A stretch of 64,000 nt of DNA from Georgenia soli (GCF_002563695.1 NZ_PDJI01000004.1:3348001-3412000); one strand, 5' to 3'; shown: positions 43,185 through 53,106, counted from the first letter of the stretch. Translations and numbers: made by a program. The notes: generated by a model not told the origin, from the sequence alone.

Positions 43185-44345
43185 TCAGCCGGCGGTCGCC
43201 CGGAGGGCGCGGTCGAGGTCCTCCCAGAGGTCCTCGACGTCCTCGATGCCCACGCTCAGGCGCAGGAGGTCCTCCGGCACGGTGCCCGCCTCCGCCGGGA
43301 GACGACGGCGCCGCTCCAGGCTCGACTCCACCCCGCCCAGGCTCGTGGCCGGCACCCAGAGCCGGACATCCCGGGTGAGCGCCTCGGCGGCGTCGGGGCC
43401 GCCGGTCGGCCGGAGGGTGAGGATCGAGCCGAACCCGTCCATCAGGGACGCGGCGCGCTCGTGCTGCGGGTGGGACGGCAGCCCGGGATGGCGCACCTCG
43501 GCCACGAGGGGGTGGGCGTCCAGGCGCCGCGCCAGCTCGAGGGCGCTGGCCTGGGACCGCTCGACCCGCAGCGCCAGGGTGCGCAGGCCGCGCAGCGCGA
43601 GCCAGGCCTCGAACGGCCCCGGGATCGCGCCCCCGGTCGTCCGCCGGGCGTGGAGCCGGGACCGCAGCCCGGCGACGTCCGTCACGGCGGCCCCCATGAC
43701 GAGGTCGGAGTGGCCGGCGAGGTACTTCGTCACGGAGTGGACGACGACGTCGGCGCCCTGGGCGAGCGGACGCTGCCCGAGCGGGGTGGCGAAGGTGTTG
43801 TCCACGACGCACAGCGCACCGGCCTCGTGCGCGGCCGCGGCCAGCGCCGGGATGTCGGCGACCTCGAGCATCGGGTTCGTCGGGGACTCCACCCACAGCA
43901 CGCTCGCGGCCGGTCCGTCCGCCGGGGCGAGCGCCGCGACCACGGCGGCGGTGTCGGCGATGTCGACCTCGCGCACCACCGAGCCCTCGCGGGCCGCCTG
44001 CTCCCGGGCCGCGGTGAGCGTGGCGAGGTAGGCGTGCCGCGGGGCGACGATCGCCGAGCCCGGGGCCGCGAGCCGCAGCACGGCGTCGATGGCGGCCATG
44101 CCGGAGGAGAACACCAGCGCCGGCTGCGAGGAGCCCTCCAGCGCCCCGACGGCCTCCTCCAGCGGGTGCCAGGTCTCGGTGTCGTAGCGCGTGTACAGCA
44201 TCTCCGCGCCGGGCGTGCCCGTGGAGACGTAGGTGCTGGAGAGCACCACCGGCTCGTTGACCGGGGCACCCTGCACGCGGGCCGGGCGGCCGGCGGCGAC
44301 GGCGGTCGTGGCAGGGGAGAGCGGGCTCCTGGCTTCTGGACTCAC
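43185..44345 (-). CDS. Cys/Met-metabolism PLP enzyme (cystathionine gamma-lyase/synthase type)
   Basis: A 386-residue fold-type I PLP enzyme of the cystathionine gamma-synthase/lyase family. The PLP lysine is in VVHSVTKYLAGHSDLVMG. LVFSSGMAAIDAVL and LWVESPTNPMLEVADI are typical, and the C-terminal SLGGVESSLERRRR and RLSVGIEDVEDLWEDL complete the fold. Lyase, synthase or methionine-lyase activity cannot be told apart by eye. GTG 44345 opens towards the divergent ddl gene, 124 bases away. Confidence 0.88.
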   Translation of the reverse strand: MSPEARSPLSPATTAVAAGRPARVQGAPVNEPVVLSSTYVSTGTPGAEMLYTRYDTETWHPLEEAVGALEGSSQPALVFSSGMAAIDAVLRLAAPGSAIVAPRHAYLATLTAAREQAAREGSVVREVDIADTAAVVAALAPADGPAASVLWVESPTNPMLEVADIPALAAAAHEAGALCVVDNTFATPLGQRPLAQGADVVVHSVTKYLAGHSDLVMGAAVTDVAGLRSRLHARRTTGGAIPGPFEAWLALRGLRTLALRVERSQASALELARRLDAHPLVAEVRHPGLPSHPQHERAASLMDGFGSILTLRPTGGPDAAEALTRDVRLWVPATSLGGVESSLERRRRLPAEAGTVPEDLLRLSVGIEDVEDLWEDLDRALRATAG

Positions 44346-44469
44346 CGCGCCAGGCTATTCCCCCGGGGTCGGGCGGGACGCGCCGGGGTGGGGGAGGCCA
44401 CGGTCCGCGGCGCCGGACCACGACGTGGGAAAGGCGTCCGCGCCGTCGGCGGCTGTACTCTCGCACGCG

Positions 44470-45624
44470 ATGGACATCCAGCGCGCCCCCGAGCCCACCG
44501 CACCCGAACCTGCCGAGCGGGAGGGGCGCAAGGTACGCGTCGCCGTCGTCTTCGGCGGCCGCAGCGGGGAGCACTCCGTCAGCTGCGCGACCGCGGCCGG
44601 CGTGCTGCGCGCCATCGACCGCGACGCCTACGACGTCGTGCCGGTGGGGATCACGCGGGACGGCCGGTGGGTCCTGGCCCCCGACGACCCCGCCCTGCTC
44701 GAGGGCGGCCGCGCGGAGATCACCGCCGACGACGCCCAGGTCCTCGTCCCCCTCGGCGACGCCCCGGCGCCGCTCGTCCTGGCGGAGCCGGGCCAGGTAC
44801 CGCACCAGCTCGGCGCCGTCGACGTCGTCCTCCCCCTCCTGCACGGCCCGTTCGGCGAGGACGGCACCATCCAGGGCCTGCTCGAGATGGCCGGCACCCG
44901 GTACGTCGGCTCCGGCGTGCTCGCCTCGGCCGCCGCCATGGACAAGCACTACATGAAGATCGTCCTCGCCGGGCACGGCCTGCCGGTCGGTCCCTACACG
45001 GTCATCACCCCGCGGATGTGGCGCACCGACAAGGCCGCCGCGCTCGACGCCGTCGCCTCGCTCGGCCTCCCCGTCTTCGTCAAGCCCGCCCGCGCAGGCT
45101 CGTCGCTGGGCATCTCCCGGGTGGACCGCGCGGAGGACCTCGAGGCCGCCGTCGAGGAGGCCCAGCGTCACGACCCGAAGGTCGTCGTCGAGGCCGGCAT
45201 CGACGGCCGCGAGATCGAGTGCGCCGTGCTCGAGGGCCACGGCGACGACGCCCCGCGCACCTCCGTGCCCGGCGAGATCGTCCTCGACTCGCCCGCCGCG
45301 GGGTTCTACGACTACGAGACGAAGTACCTCGACACCGCGCCGCTGACGATGGCCATCCCGGCCGACCTTCGCCCCGAGGTCGTCACGCGTGTGCAGGAGC
45401 TCGCGGCGCAGGCTTTCGAGGCGCTCGGCTGCGAGGGACTGGCCCGGGTGGACTTCTTCTACACCGACCGCGGTGACGTGGTGGTCAACGAGGTGAACAC
45501 GATGCCCGGGTTCACGCCGTTCTCGATGTACCCCGCGCTGTGGGAGGCGTCCGGGCTGCCGTACCCGGCGCTCATCGACGAGCTGGTCTCCCTCGCGCTG
45601 GAGCGGTCCGCCGGGCTGCGCTGA
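44470..45624 (+). CDS. ddl: D-alanine--D-alanine ligase
   Basis: An ATP-grasp enzyme that makes the D-Ala-D-Ala dipeptide for peptidoglycan. It has 384 residues from ATG 44470 (MDIQRAPEPTAPEPAEREG), with an extended N-terminus before the conserved VAVVFGGRSGEHSVSC. FGEDGTIQGLLEMAGTRYVG and VNEVNTMPGFTPFSMYP are signatures. TACTCT (44456-44461) ends 8 bases before the ATG, consistent with a leaderless start. The nearby DUF3515 and thiL genes follow the usual actinobacterial order. Confidence 0.95.
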   Translation: MDIQRAPEPTAPEPAEREGRKVRVAVVFGGRSGEHSVSCATAAGVLRAIDRDAYDVVPVGITRDGRWVLAPDDPALLEGGRAEITADDAQVLVPLGDAPAPLVLAEPGQVPHQLGAVDVVLPLLHGPFGEDGTIQGLLEMAGTRYVGSGVLASAAAMDKHYMKIVLAGHGLPVGPYTVITPRMWRTDKAAALDAVASLGLPVFVKPARAGSSLGISRVDRAEDLEAAVEEAQRHDPKVVVEAGIDGREIECAVLEGHGDDAPRTSVPGEIVLDSPAAGFYDYETKYLDTAPLTMAIPADLRPEVVTRVQELAAQAFEALGCEGLARVDFFYTDRGDVVVNEVNTMPGFTPFSMYPALWEASGLPYPALIDELVSLALERSAGLR

Positions 45625-45660
45625 GCACGTTCTCGGGGGGGACCTTCACGGCGCCGGTGG

Positions 45661-45692
45661 GCGCCGCCCCCGGGGCATCGCCCCGGCGGCGC
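45661..45692. terminator. Complex GC hairpin between ddl and the DUF3515 gene
   Basis: CCGGGGC-ATC-GCCCCGG (45670-45686) is a 7-bp hairpin; GCGCCGCC (45661-45668) can alternatively pair with GGCGGCGC (45685-45692). It lies between convergent genes, so it may serve both strands. Confidence 0.5.
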
Positions 45693-45719
45693 CGGTGCGC
45701 CGTGCCGCGCCGCACAGGC

Positions 45720-46232
45720 TCAGCTGACGTCGGTGGCGCCGACGCAGGACCGCTCGGCCGGGCTCGCGTCGACGGCACCGGCGAGGTCGACGAGGTACGC
45801 CGTCGGCTGGCCGGAGGCACCCTGCTCCGCCGGGACGACGACCTCGATCGCCGGATCGCGCCCGTAGGTGACGAAGGCCCACGAGCCGCGCCCCGGACGG
45901 GTGTGCTCCGGCAGGGACGGGTCGTCGCCCTCCAGCGCGATCCAGTCGACGGAGCTGCCGTCGCCGGAGTCGACGCTGAGGCACCGGTCGGTCGTGGGAC
46001 CGTGAGGCTCGACGCCGCAGCGCAGCGTCACCGCCGGGTCGCCCCACGCGGTCGTCGCCTGGGCCGAGGTCGAGCGGCGCTCGAGCCCGCCGAGCTCGTC
46101 GGGGGTCGAGATGAGCACCTCCCCGCACGTGGGGTCCGACGCGAACGGGCCGGGCGGCAGGTCGACGGGGGAGGAGCAGCCGGTCAGCACGGCGAGGGGG
46201 ACGAGCAGAAGAGCGAGGGGCCGGCGGGACAC
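45720..46232 (-). CDS. DUF3515-family lipoprotein
   Basis: A 170-residue exported lipoprotein: lipobox VLTGC at about residue 19, then a domain with conserved cysteines (DPTCGEVL; LRCGVEP; DRCLSV; ERSCVGA). DUF3515 proteins are found between ddl and thiL in many actinobacteria, exactly as here, but face the opposite strand. Start GTG 46232. Function unknown; a cell-envelope role is plausible from its neighbours only. Confidence 0.82.
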   Translation of the reverse strand: MSRRPLALLLVPLAVLTGCSSPVDLPPGPFASDPTCGEVLISTPDELGGLERRSTSAQATTAWGDPAVTLRCGVEPHGPTTDRCLSVDSGDGSSVDWIALEGDDPSLPEHTRPGRGSWAFVTYGRDPAIEVVVPAEQGASGQPTAYLVDLAGAVDASPAERSCVGATDVS

Positions 46233-46392
46233 CCGATCACTGTAACCGCCGTCCCGCGCTCAGACGGCGCCCGTCTGGACCGCCGGTGGCGGGGGACCGA
46301 GGGGCCGGTGGCGCGCAGCTGGCGGGCCGTCGTCGTCCACCGGGGCGTCCGGGAGCACCGGCAGTCACGGCCCGGCCCGATACGGTGACGGG

Positions 46393-47379
46393 ATGGACAG
46401 CACGACGGTCGCCGACCTCAGCGAGGACGAGCTCATCGCCTCGTTCGTCCCCCTGCTGCCGCGCGGTCGCCACACGCTCGTGCCCACCGGCGACGACGCG
46501 GCCGTGATCGCCGCACCGGACGGGCGCTTCTGCGTCTCGACCGACGTCCTGGTCCAGGACCTGCACTTCCGCCTGGAGTGGGGCGACGGCGCGGACGTCG
46601 GCTGGCGGGCCGCCGCACAGAACCTCTCCGACGTCGCCGCGATGGGGGCCGAGCCGACCTCCATGGTCGTCTCCCTGGTGCTGCCGCCCACCACCTCCGT
46701 CGCCTGGGTCCACGACCTCAGCCGTGGCTTCGCGGAGCTGTGCGGGCCGCTCGGCGTCGGGGTCGACGGCGGTGACCTCTCCGCCGGGACCCAGCTCGTC
46801 ATCGCCGTCACGGTCCACGGCGACCTCGGCGGCCGGGACCCGGTGCTGCGCTCCGGTGCCCGGCCCGGTGACGTCGTCGCCCACGCGGGCGTGCTCGGGC
46901 ACGCGGCGGCGGGCATGGCGCTGCTGGCGTCCGGGCGCCGCGGCGGGGCGGACGACGGGCTCATCGCCGCCTTCCTGCGGCCGCGCCCCGCCCTCGCCGC
47001 CGGGCCGGCCGCGGCCGACGCCGGAGCGACGGCCATGATGGACGTCTCCGACGGGCTCCTGCGCGACGCCTCACGGATGGCCCGCAGGTCCGGCGTCGTC
47101 CTCGACCTCGAGCCGCTGGAGCGATCGGTGCCCGGCGACCTCGAACGCCTCCGCGACGCGGCCGCCCGGATGGAGACCGACGCCGCCGGCTGGGCGCTGA
47201 CCGGCGGCGAGGACCACGGGATGCTCGCCACGTTCCCCGTCGGGACCGCCCTGCCCGAGCCGTTCCGGCCGCTCGGCACGGTGCGTGCCGCCGACGGCGA
47301 CCACCCGGCCGGGTCCGTCCTCGTCGGTGGGACCCCGCCGGACGTGACCTCCATGGGCTGGGACCACTTCCGGCGCTGA
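46393..47379 (+). CDS. thiL: Thiamine-monophosphate kinase
   Basis: ATP-dependent kinase that makes thiamine diphosphate from thiamine monophosphate. It has 328 residues. VSTDVLVQDLHFRLEWGDGADVGWRAAAQNLSD contains the metal-binding D's, VGVDGGDLSAG the second acidic site, and MMDVSDGLLRDASR the third. TACGGT (46381-46386) ends 6 bases before ATG 46393, so the transcript is likely leaderless. A shared terminator separates it from the convergent rpmB. Confidence 0.95.
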   Translation: MDSTTVADLSEDELIASFVPLLPRGRHTLVPTGDDAAVIAAPDGRFCVSTDVLVQDLHFRLEWGDGADVGWRAAAQNLSDVAAMGAEPTSMVVSLVLPPTTSVAWVHDLSRGFAELCGPLGVGVDGGDLSAGTQLVIAVTVHGDLGGRDPVLRSGARPGDVVAHAGVLGHAAAGMALLASGRRGGADDGLIAAFLRPRPALAAGPAAADAGATAMMDVSDGLLRDASRMARRSGVVLDLEPLERSVPGDLERLRDAAARMETDAAGWALTGGEDHGMLATFPVGTALPEPFRPLGTVRAADGDHPAGSVLVGGTPPDVTSMGWDHFRR

Positions 47380-47414
47380 CCGCCCGCGGGCGTGCGACCC
47401 GCGGGGCATGCAGA

Positions 47415-47444
47415 AGGCCGCCGTCCCCGGAGGGAAGGCGGCCT
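47415..47444. terminator. Bidirectional terminator between thiL and rpmB
   Basis: AGGCCGCC (47415-47422) pairs with GGCGGCCT (47437-47444); an inner TCCC/GGGA stem (47424-47427 with 47432-47435) extends it across one mismatch. It lies between convergent genes. Confidence 0.75.
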
Positions 47445-47471
47445 CAGCTGTGCGCGTCGCCGCGCGGTAGG

Positions 47472-47663
47472 TCAGACGGCGCGGGTGACCTTGTCGGCCT
47501 TGAGGCACGAGGTGCACACGTTCACGCGCTTCGGAGCGCCGTTGACGAGCGCACGCACCCGCTGGATGTTCGGGTTCCAACGGCGGCTGGTCCGCACGTG
47601 AGAGTGCGAGACGCTCTTGCCGAAGCTCGGGCGCTTGCCGCAGACGTCGCAGGTGGCAGCCAC
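47472..47663 (-). CDS. rpmB: 50S ribosomal protein L28, zinc-ribbon form
   Basis: A 63-residue ribosomal protein. Four cysteines in two CxxC pairs (CDVCGK; CTSCLK) mark the zinc-containing C+ form; zinc-independent copies, where present, sit elsewhere. GTG 47663 was chosen because it begins the homology. It heads a unit of its own, divergent from the DAK2 gene, with a 10-bp hairpin in its leader. rpmB next to the DAK2-recG pair is a conserved actinobacterial and firmicute arrangement. Confidence 0.96.
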   Translation of the reverse strand: MAATCDVCGKRPSFGKSVSHSHVRTSRRWNPNIQRVRALVNGAPKRVNVCTSCLKADKVTRAV

Positions 47664-47992
47664 GGTCGTTCTCCTGATCTTCTCGCTGACGCACCGCCGG
47701 GGCGGCGGTGCGTGATGTCGATGGGCCCGGGCGCAGGCGGATGCCAGCCGGGTCGGGCAACCTGGAAAGAGTACCCGAGAAAACGCCGCAGCCTCAAACG
47801 GTCCCCGCTCTCCGCCGGGTGGCGTCCGCCACAGCGGAGGGCGGTGCTTCTCGTCCCGGTTCGTCGCCCGTCCTCCCCGCCTGGTGGCGTGTTCCCACAG
47901 GGCTCGCGGCCGGTGTGGGCGGCGGCGGATAACCTGAGGATCGTAGAGGACCGGCACCCGGCCGGTCGGGCCGGCCGCGTCGAGGGGAGTCC
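47664..47992. other. Divergent gap between rpmB and the DAK2 gene, with promoter and leader hairpin
   Basis: No gene. A perfect 10-bp stem (47689-47698 with 47704-47713, loop GGGGC) lies 26 bases upstream of the rpmB start within its transcript. A minus-strand promoter fits: -35 TTGAGG (complement of 47792-47797), 18-bp spacer, -10 TACTCT (complement of 47768-47773), giving a leader of about 100 bases. Ribosomal-protein feedback on this hairpin is possible but unproven. Confidence 0.55.
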
Positions 47993-49537
47993 GTGATCAC
48001 CACCCTCGCCCACCTCGACGCGCCTGCCGTGCGCCGCTGGTTCGAGCACGCGCTGCGCTCGCTGCTGCTCGTGCGCGACGAGATCGACCGACTCAACGTC
48101 TTCCCGGTGCCGGACTCCGACACCGGGACCAACCTCGTCCTCACCCTCGCGGGCGCGGCCGAGGCCGTGCGGCCGCTGGGACCCGACACCGACCTCACCA
48201 CCCTCACCCGGGCCGCCGCCGAGGGGGCGCTCCTCGGGGCGCGGGGCAACTCGGGCGTCATCGTCGGCCAGTGCCTCGGCGCGCTGGCCGGGGCGCTCAG
48301 CGGCCGCACCTCGGCCGGTCCGGTCGAGGTGGCGCGGGCGCTCGACGCCGCTGCCGAGCAGGCCCGCGAGGCGGTCGGCCGGCCGGTCGAGGGCACGATC
48401 CTCACCGTGGCCCGCGCCGCGGCCGACGCGGCGACCGGCGCTGCCGCCGCCGAGGCGGGCCTCGAGCAGGTGGTGCTGGCCGCCGCGCAGGCCGCGCGCG
48501 AGGCCCTGGTGGGCACCCGCGGCGCCTTCGGCGGGGCGGGGGTCGACGCCGGAGGAGTGGGCTACGTCGTCCTCCTCACCGCGCTGCTCGACGTCGTCAC
48601 CGCCACGGGCGACGCCGGGACGGCCCGTGCCGAGAGGGTCACCGCGTTCCTCGCCCGGGTCGCCACGACGCCCACCGGGACCGCCGGCGTCGCCCCGCCC
48701 GCACCGGCCGGGCAGACGGAGCACGGGGCCGGCGCCTTCGAGGTCATGTACGTGCTGCACGCCGGAGCGCGCCGGGCCCGCGCGGTGCGCGAGTCCCTGG
48801 AGCTCGCGGGGCACTCGGTCGCCGTCGTCGGCGGCGAGGAGCTCTGGCAGGTCCACGTGCACACCGACGACCCGGCGGCCGCCCTCGCCGGCCCCGAGGA
48901 GATGACGCAGGTCTGCGTGCGGCTGGTGCAGCGGGAGCCGGCGCACGTCGGCGTCGTCGCCTGCACCCGCGCGCCCGGACTGCTGGAGCACCTGGCCCGC
49001 GCGGGTGCCGCGGCCGTGCTCGCACCCGACGCCGCCACGGTCGTGCGGGCGGCCACCGACACCCGGGCGAGCGACGTCCTCGTGCTGCCGTGCGACCGGT
49101 CCTCCGCAGCGGCGGCCCGTGCCGCGGCCGGGCACGACGGGCGTGCGGCGCCTCACCGGGTCCGCCCCGTGCGTCTCGAGGTCGCAGCCCCGGCGGACGA
49201 CCTCGGCGTCCTGGCCGCCGCCACCGAGCTGGCTGCCCGGGAGCTCGCGGGCGCCGGCGTCGCCGATCTCGACGAGGCCCGGCTGCGCGCGGAGCGGGCT
49301 GTCGCCGGGCTGCGGTCCCGGGCGCTGCCTCAGGCGGGGGACGGGGCCGTCGGCGAGGCACTGACGGCACTCCTGGGGCCCGGGGACGAGCTGCTGACCG
49401 CCGTCGTCGGCACCGGCGCCGGGAAGGACGTCGAGGCCGAGGTGCGCGCGGCGGCGGCCGCTCTCGCGCCGTCGCTCGAGGTCGTCGTCGTCCACGGGGG
49501 GCAGCCGTCCCCCGCGCTGCTGCTGGGGGTGGAGTGA
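47993..49537 (+). CDS. DAK2-domain kinase, FakA/YloV-like
   Basis: A 514-residue protein with an N-terminal DAK2 domain (NVFPVPDSDTGTNLVLTLAG carries the metal/ATP aspartates; ARGNSGVIVGQCLGALAG follows) and a C-terminal region related to the FakA fatty-acid kinase C-domain. In Firmicutes this protein phosphorylates fatty acids held by FakB. No fakB (DegV) gene is in the window. Start GTG 47993. Its stop overlaps recG by 4 bases (GTGA), a conserved pairing across Gram-positives, though the functional reason is unclear. Confidence 0.88.
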   Translation: MITTLAHLDAPAVRRWFEHALRSLLLVRDEIDRLNVFPVPDSDTGTNLVLTLAGAAEAVRPLGPDTDLTTLTRAAAEGALLGARGNSGVIVGQCLGALAGALSGRTSAGPVEVARALDAAAEQAREAVGRPVEGTILTVARAAADAATGAAAAEAGLEQVVLAAAQAAREALVGTRGAFGGAGVDAGGVGYVVLLTALLDVVTATGDAGTARAERVTAFLARVATTPTGTAGVAPPAPAGQTEHGAGAFEVMYVLHAGARRARAVRESLELAGHSVAVVGGEELWQVHVHTDDPAAALAGPEEMTQVCVRLVQREPAHVGVVACTRAPGLLEHLARAGAAAVLAPDAATVVRAATDTRASDVLVLPCDRSSAAAARAAAGHDGRAAPHRVRPVRLEVAAPADDLGVLAAATELAARELAGAGVADLDEARLRAERAVAGLRSRALPQAGDGAVGEALTALLGPGDELLTAVVGTGAGKDVEAEVRAAAAALAPSLEVVVVHGGQPSPALLLGVE

Positions 49538-51813
49538 GCCAGCCGATCGCACGCAAGAGTCACGACCCCGCCTTTCTCGGTGAGGTCGGCGGACGTCTGG
49601 GACGTCACCTGGAGAAGGAGCTCGGCACCAAGACCGGGAAGGCGCTGGGCAAGCTCGGGCTGCAGACGGTCGGCGACCTCCTGCGCCACTACCCCCGCCG
49701 CTACGGCGACCGCGGCAAGCTCACGCCCCTGCGTCAGCTGCGCGTCGGCGACCACGTCACCGTCATCGCCGCGGTCGCCTCGTCCGACCTGCGCCCCATG
49801 CGCGGCAAGCAGGGCGCCATCCTCAACGTCCGCATCACCGACGGCACGGACGAGCTGGTGCTGACCTTCTTCGGCAGGCACTCCCGCACGCTCGAGCACC
49901 ACCAGCGGCGGCTCCACCGCGGGGCGACCGGCATGTTCAGCGGCACGGTCAGCGCCTACCGCGGCGACCGCCAGCTCACCCACCCCGACTACGAGACGTT
50001 CACCGACCTCGACGACGAGTTCGCCGCCGTGCAGAAGGTCGACTGGCCCATCCCGATCTACCCGGCGAGCGCCAGCATCACCAGCTGGCAGATCGAGAAG
50101 GCGGTGGAGACGGTGCTGCGCCCGCTCACCGCCGAGGACGTCCCGGAGGCTCTGCCGGCCGACTACCGCCGCGAGCACGGCCTGCCGGACGTCATGACCG
50201 CCCTGCGCGGCCTCCACGCGCCCCGCACGCCAGAGGACTGGCAGCGGGCGCGGCGGCGCTTCCGTCACGAGGAGGCCTTCGTCCTCCAGACCGCGCTCGC
50301 CCAGCGCCGGGCCGCCACCCAGGCCGACGCCGCCACCGCGTACGAGCCGCGCGACGGCGGCATCCGCGACGCGTTCGACGCCCGTCTGCCCTTCCAGCTC
50401 ACGGCGGGGCAGCAGGAGGTCGCCGCCGTCCTCGAGCGTGAGCTCGCGGCCCCCGTGCCGATGATGCGGCTGCTCCAGGGCGAGGTCGGCTCCGGCAAGA
50501 CGGTGGTCGCGCTGCGCGCGATGCTGCAGGTCGTCGACGGCGGAGGGCAGGCCGCGCTCCTGGCCCCCACCGAGGTCCTCGCCCAGCAGCACCACCGCTC
50601 GATCACCGGGCTGCTCGGCCCGCTCGCGGAGGCCGGGATGCTCGGCGGCGCCGAGAACGGGACCAGGGTGGTCCTCCTGACCGGCTCGATGGGGGCGGCG
50701 GCCCGCCGCAAGGCGCTCGCGGCCGCGGCGTCGGGCGAGGCCGGCATCGTCATCGGCACCCACGCCCTGCTCAGCGAGGTCGTCCAGATCCCGGACCTCG
50801 GGCTCGTCGTGGTCGACGAGCAGCACCGGTTCGGCGTCGAGCAGCGTGACGCCCTGCGCGCCAAGGGCCGCACCACGCCGCACCTCCTCGTCATGACGGC
50901 CACGCCGATCCCGCGCACCGTGGCCATGACCAGCTTCGGCGACCTCGAGACCTCCACCCTGCGCGAGCTGCCGGCCGGACGCGCCGGGGTGAGCACCAAC
51001 CTGGTCCCCGCGGACCGGCCCCGCTGGGTCGAGCGGACCTGGGAGCGGGTCCGCGAGGAGGTCGACGCCGGCGGCCGCGCCTACGTCGTGTGCCCGAGGA
51101 TCACGGCCGGCGAGAACGGCCGCGACGCCGCGGAGGACGGCTTCTCCGACGACGTCTCCGACGAGCTCTTCGACCTCGACGCGGGCGAGGCCCGCCCGCC
51201 GCTCGCCTCCGTCGAGGAGGTGGCCGCCCTGCTCCGCCAGCTGCCGGCGCTCGAGGGAGTGGCGGTCGGGGAGATGCACGGCCAGCTGCCCCCGGAGGCC
51301 AAGGACGCCGCCATGGCCGACTTCGCGGCCGGCCGCACCCCGGTGCTGGTCTCCACCACGGTCATCGAGGTGGGCGTCGACGTCCCGGACGCCACGATCA
51401 TGGTCATCCTCGACGCCGACCGGTTCGGCCTCTCCCAGCTCCACCAGCTGCGCGGGCGGGTCGGGCGCGGCACCAGGCCCGGCGTGTGTCTCGCCGTGAC
51501 GGCGGCCCACCCGGACTCGAGCACGTTCGAGCGACTGTCCGCGTTCGCCGCCACGAACGACGGGTTCGAGCTCGCCGAGACCGACCTGAAGCTGCGGCGG
51601 GAGGGGGACGTCCTCGGCGCCTCCCAGTCAGGCCGGTCCAGCTCCCTGCGCCTCCTCCGGGTGCTCCAGGACGCCGACATCATCGACGCCGCGAGGGCGG
51701 CCGCCCGGGAGCTCGTCGCCCGCGACCCGGGGCTCGCCACCGAGCCCGGCCTGGCCCAGCTGGTCGCCGAGTCGATCGACGAGGACGCCGCCGCGTACCT
51801 CGAGCGGACGTGA
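49534..51813 (+). CDS. recG: ATP-dependent DNA helicase RecG
   Basis: RecG remodels stalled replication forks and Holliday junctions. It has 759 residues, a little longer than E. coli RecG. An N-terminal OB/wedge domain (VTVIAAVASSDLRPMRGKQG; LTFFGRHSRTLE) precedes the helicase core: LLQGEVGSGKTVVALRAM (Walker A), VVDEQHRFGVEQRDAL (DEQH box), MTATPIPRTVAM and QLRGRVGRGTRPG (motif VI). GTG 49534 overlaps the upstream stop. A 30-residue acidic insert (DAAEDGFSDDVSDELFDLD) splits the second RecA-like domain. Confidence 0.96.
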   Translation: MSQPIARKSHDPAFLGEVGGRLGRHLEKELGTKTGKALGKLGLQTVGDLLRHYPRRYGDRGKLTPLRQLRVGDHVTVIAAVASSDLRPMRGKQGAILNVRITDGTDELVLTFFGRHSRTLEHHQRRLHRGATGMFSGTVSAYRGDRQLTHPDYETFTDLDDEFAAVQKVDWPIPIYPASASITSWQIEKAVETVLRPLTAEDVPEALPADYRREHGLPDVMTALRGLHAPRTPEDWQRARRRFRHEEAFVLQTALAQRRAATQADAATAYEPRDGGIRDAFDARLPFQLTAGQQEVAAVLERELAAPVPMMRLLQGEVGSGKTVVALRAMLQVVDGGGQAALLAPTEVLAQQHHRSITGLLGPLAEAGMLGGAENGTRVVLLTGSMGAAARRKALAAAASGEAGIVIGTHALLSEVVQIPDLGLVVVDEQHRFGVEQRDALRAKGRTTPHLLVMTATPIPRTVAMTSFGDLETSTLRELPAGRAGVSTNLVPADRPRWVERTWERVREEVDAGGRAYVVCPRITAGENGRDAAEDGFSDDVSDELFDLDAGEARPPLASVEEVAALLRQLPALEGVAVGEMHGQLPPEAKDAAMADFAAGRTPVLVSTTVIEVGVDVPDATIMVILDADRFGLSQLHQLRGRVGRGTRPGVCLAVTAAHPDSSTFERLSAFAATNDGFELAETDLKLRREGDVLGASQSGRSSSLRLLRVLQDADIIDAARAAARELVARDPGLATEPGLAQLVAESIDEDAAAYLERT

Positions 51814-51853
51814 CGGCGCACGTCGGGCTAACCGGAGGCTGGATCGGCCCCGG

Positions 51854-52840
51854 TCAGCCGGCGAGCTCGAGGGCCTGAGCCAGCAGCTCGTAGGAGCGGT
51901 GACGGGTGTCGGCCGTCGGGGTGTTGGAGGCCACGATGATCTCGTCCGCCTGCGCGTGCGTGGCGAACTGCTCCACCTGCTCCCGCACCGTGCCCGGCGA
52001 GCCGACCGCCGAGTAGCGCAGCATGTTCCGGATCTGCTCGCCGGCGGGGGAGGCGAGGACGACGTCGGCGTCCTCGTCCGAGAGCGGCAGGCCGCTGCGG
52101 GTCAGCCGCCCGGCGTTGGCGCGCAGGGCCGAGTGGTAGAGCTCGTGCGCGGCCGCGTCGGTGTCCGCGGCGAACACGTTCATCGCGGCGATGACGTACG
52201 GCTCCGGGTGCTTGTCCGAGGGCTGGTACTCGCGCCGGTACGCGCTCACCGCGTCGACGAGCGCGTTCGGGGCGAAGTGGGAGGCGAACGAGTACGGCAG
52301 GCCCAGTGCCGCGGCGAGCTTCGCCCCGAACAGCGACGAGCCCAGAATGATGAGCGGCACCTCGGTCCCGGTCCCCGGCGTCGCGCGGACGACCTGCCCC
52401 GGTCGGTCCGGGCCCAGCAGCGACTGCAGCTCCACCACGTCCTGCGGGAACCGGTCGGAGTCACCGGGGTGACGGCGCAGCGCCTGCAGCATCGCCATGT
52501 CACCGCCTGGGGCGCGGCCGAGGCCGAGGTCGATCCGGCCCGGGTAGAGCGTCTCGAGCGTGCCGAACTGCTCGGCGATGACGAGCGGGGAGTGGTTGGG
52601 CAGCATGATGCCGCCCGCGCCCACCCGGATCGTCGAGGTGTGTCCGGCGATGTGCCCGATCAGCACCGCAGTCGCCGAGGAGGCGATCGTCGGCATGTTG
52701 TGGTGCTCGGCGAACCAGTAGCGCCGGTAGCCCCACCGCTCCGCGTCCTGCGCCAGCGCGACGCTGGCGTCGAACGTCTCATGCACGCTGCCGCCCGGGC
52801 GGACGGTCGCGAGGTCGAGGACGGACACGGGCACGGACAT
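51854..52840 (-). CDS. LLM-class flavin-dependent oxidoreductase
   Basis: A 328-residue luciferase-like (bacterial alkanal-monooxygenase-fold) protein using FMN or F420; [18 protein letters not shown] and [23 protein letters not shown] are typical of the MsnO8/type 1 LLM group. [18 protein letters not shown] and [25 protein letters not shown] are further marks. ATG 52840 has GAGGTCC upstream. Substrate is unknown. It lies alone between recG (convergent) and a hexapeptide-repeat gene (divergent). Confidence 0.88.
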   Translation of the reverse strand: MSVPVSVLDLATVRPGGSVHETFDASVALAQDAERWGYRRYWFAEHHNMPTIASSATAVLIGHIAGHTSTIRVGAGGIMLPNHSPLVIAEQFGTLETLYPGRIDLGLGRAPGGDMAMLQALRRHPGDSDRFPQDVVELQSLLGPDRPGQVVRATPGTGTEVPLIILGSSLFGAKLAAALGLPYSFASHFAPNALVDAVSAYRREYQPSDKHPEPYVIAAMNVFAADTDAAAHELYHSALRANAGRLTRSGLPLSDEDADVVLASPAGEQIRNMLRYSAVGSPGTVREQVEQFATHAQADEIIVASNTPTADTRHRSYELLAQALELAG

Positions 52841-53106
52841 GTGGACCTCCGGTGGGTGGTGCATGCGCAGCCGGTGCCGGCGCACGTCTCGTCACCGTAG
52901 GTCCCGGCGAACGGCGTCGGCCAACGGTCACGTGCGAGGGGCGGCCGGTGCGGGAGGTGGGCCGGCCCCGGTGGACCGAACGTGCCGCGCCCCCCGTGTC
53001 GCGGCCAGACCAATGACAGCGCATGCTTTTTGTTGGAATCCTCCGACGGCTTCGCGCGTTGGAACGGATGTACGGAGATTCCCTGAGTTCCGGGGGAGGG
53101 AACAGC

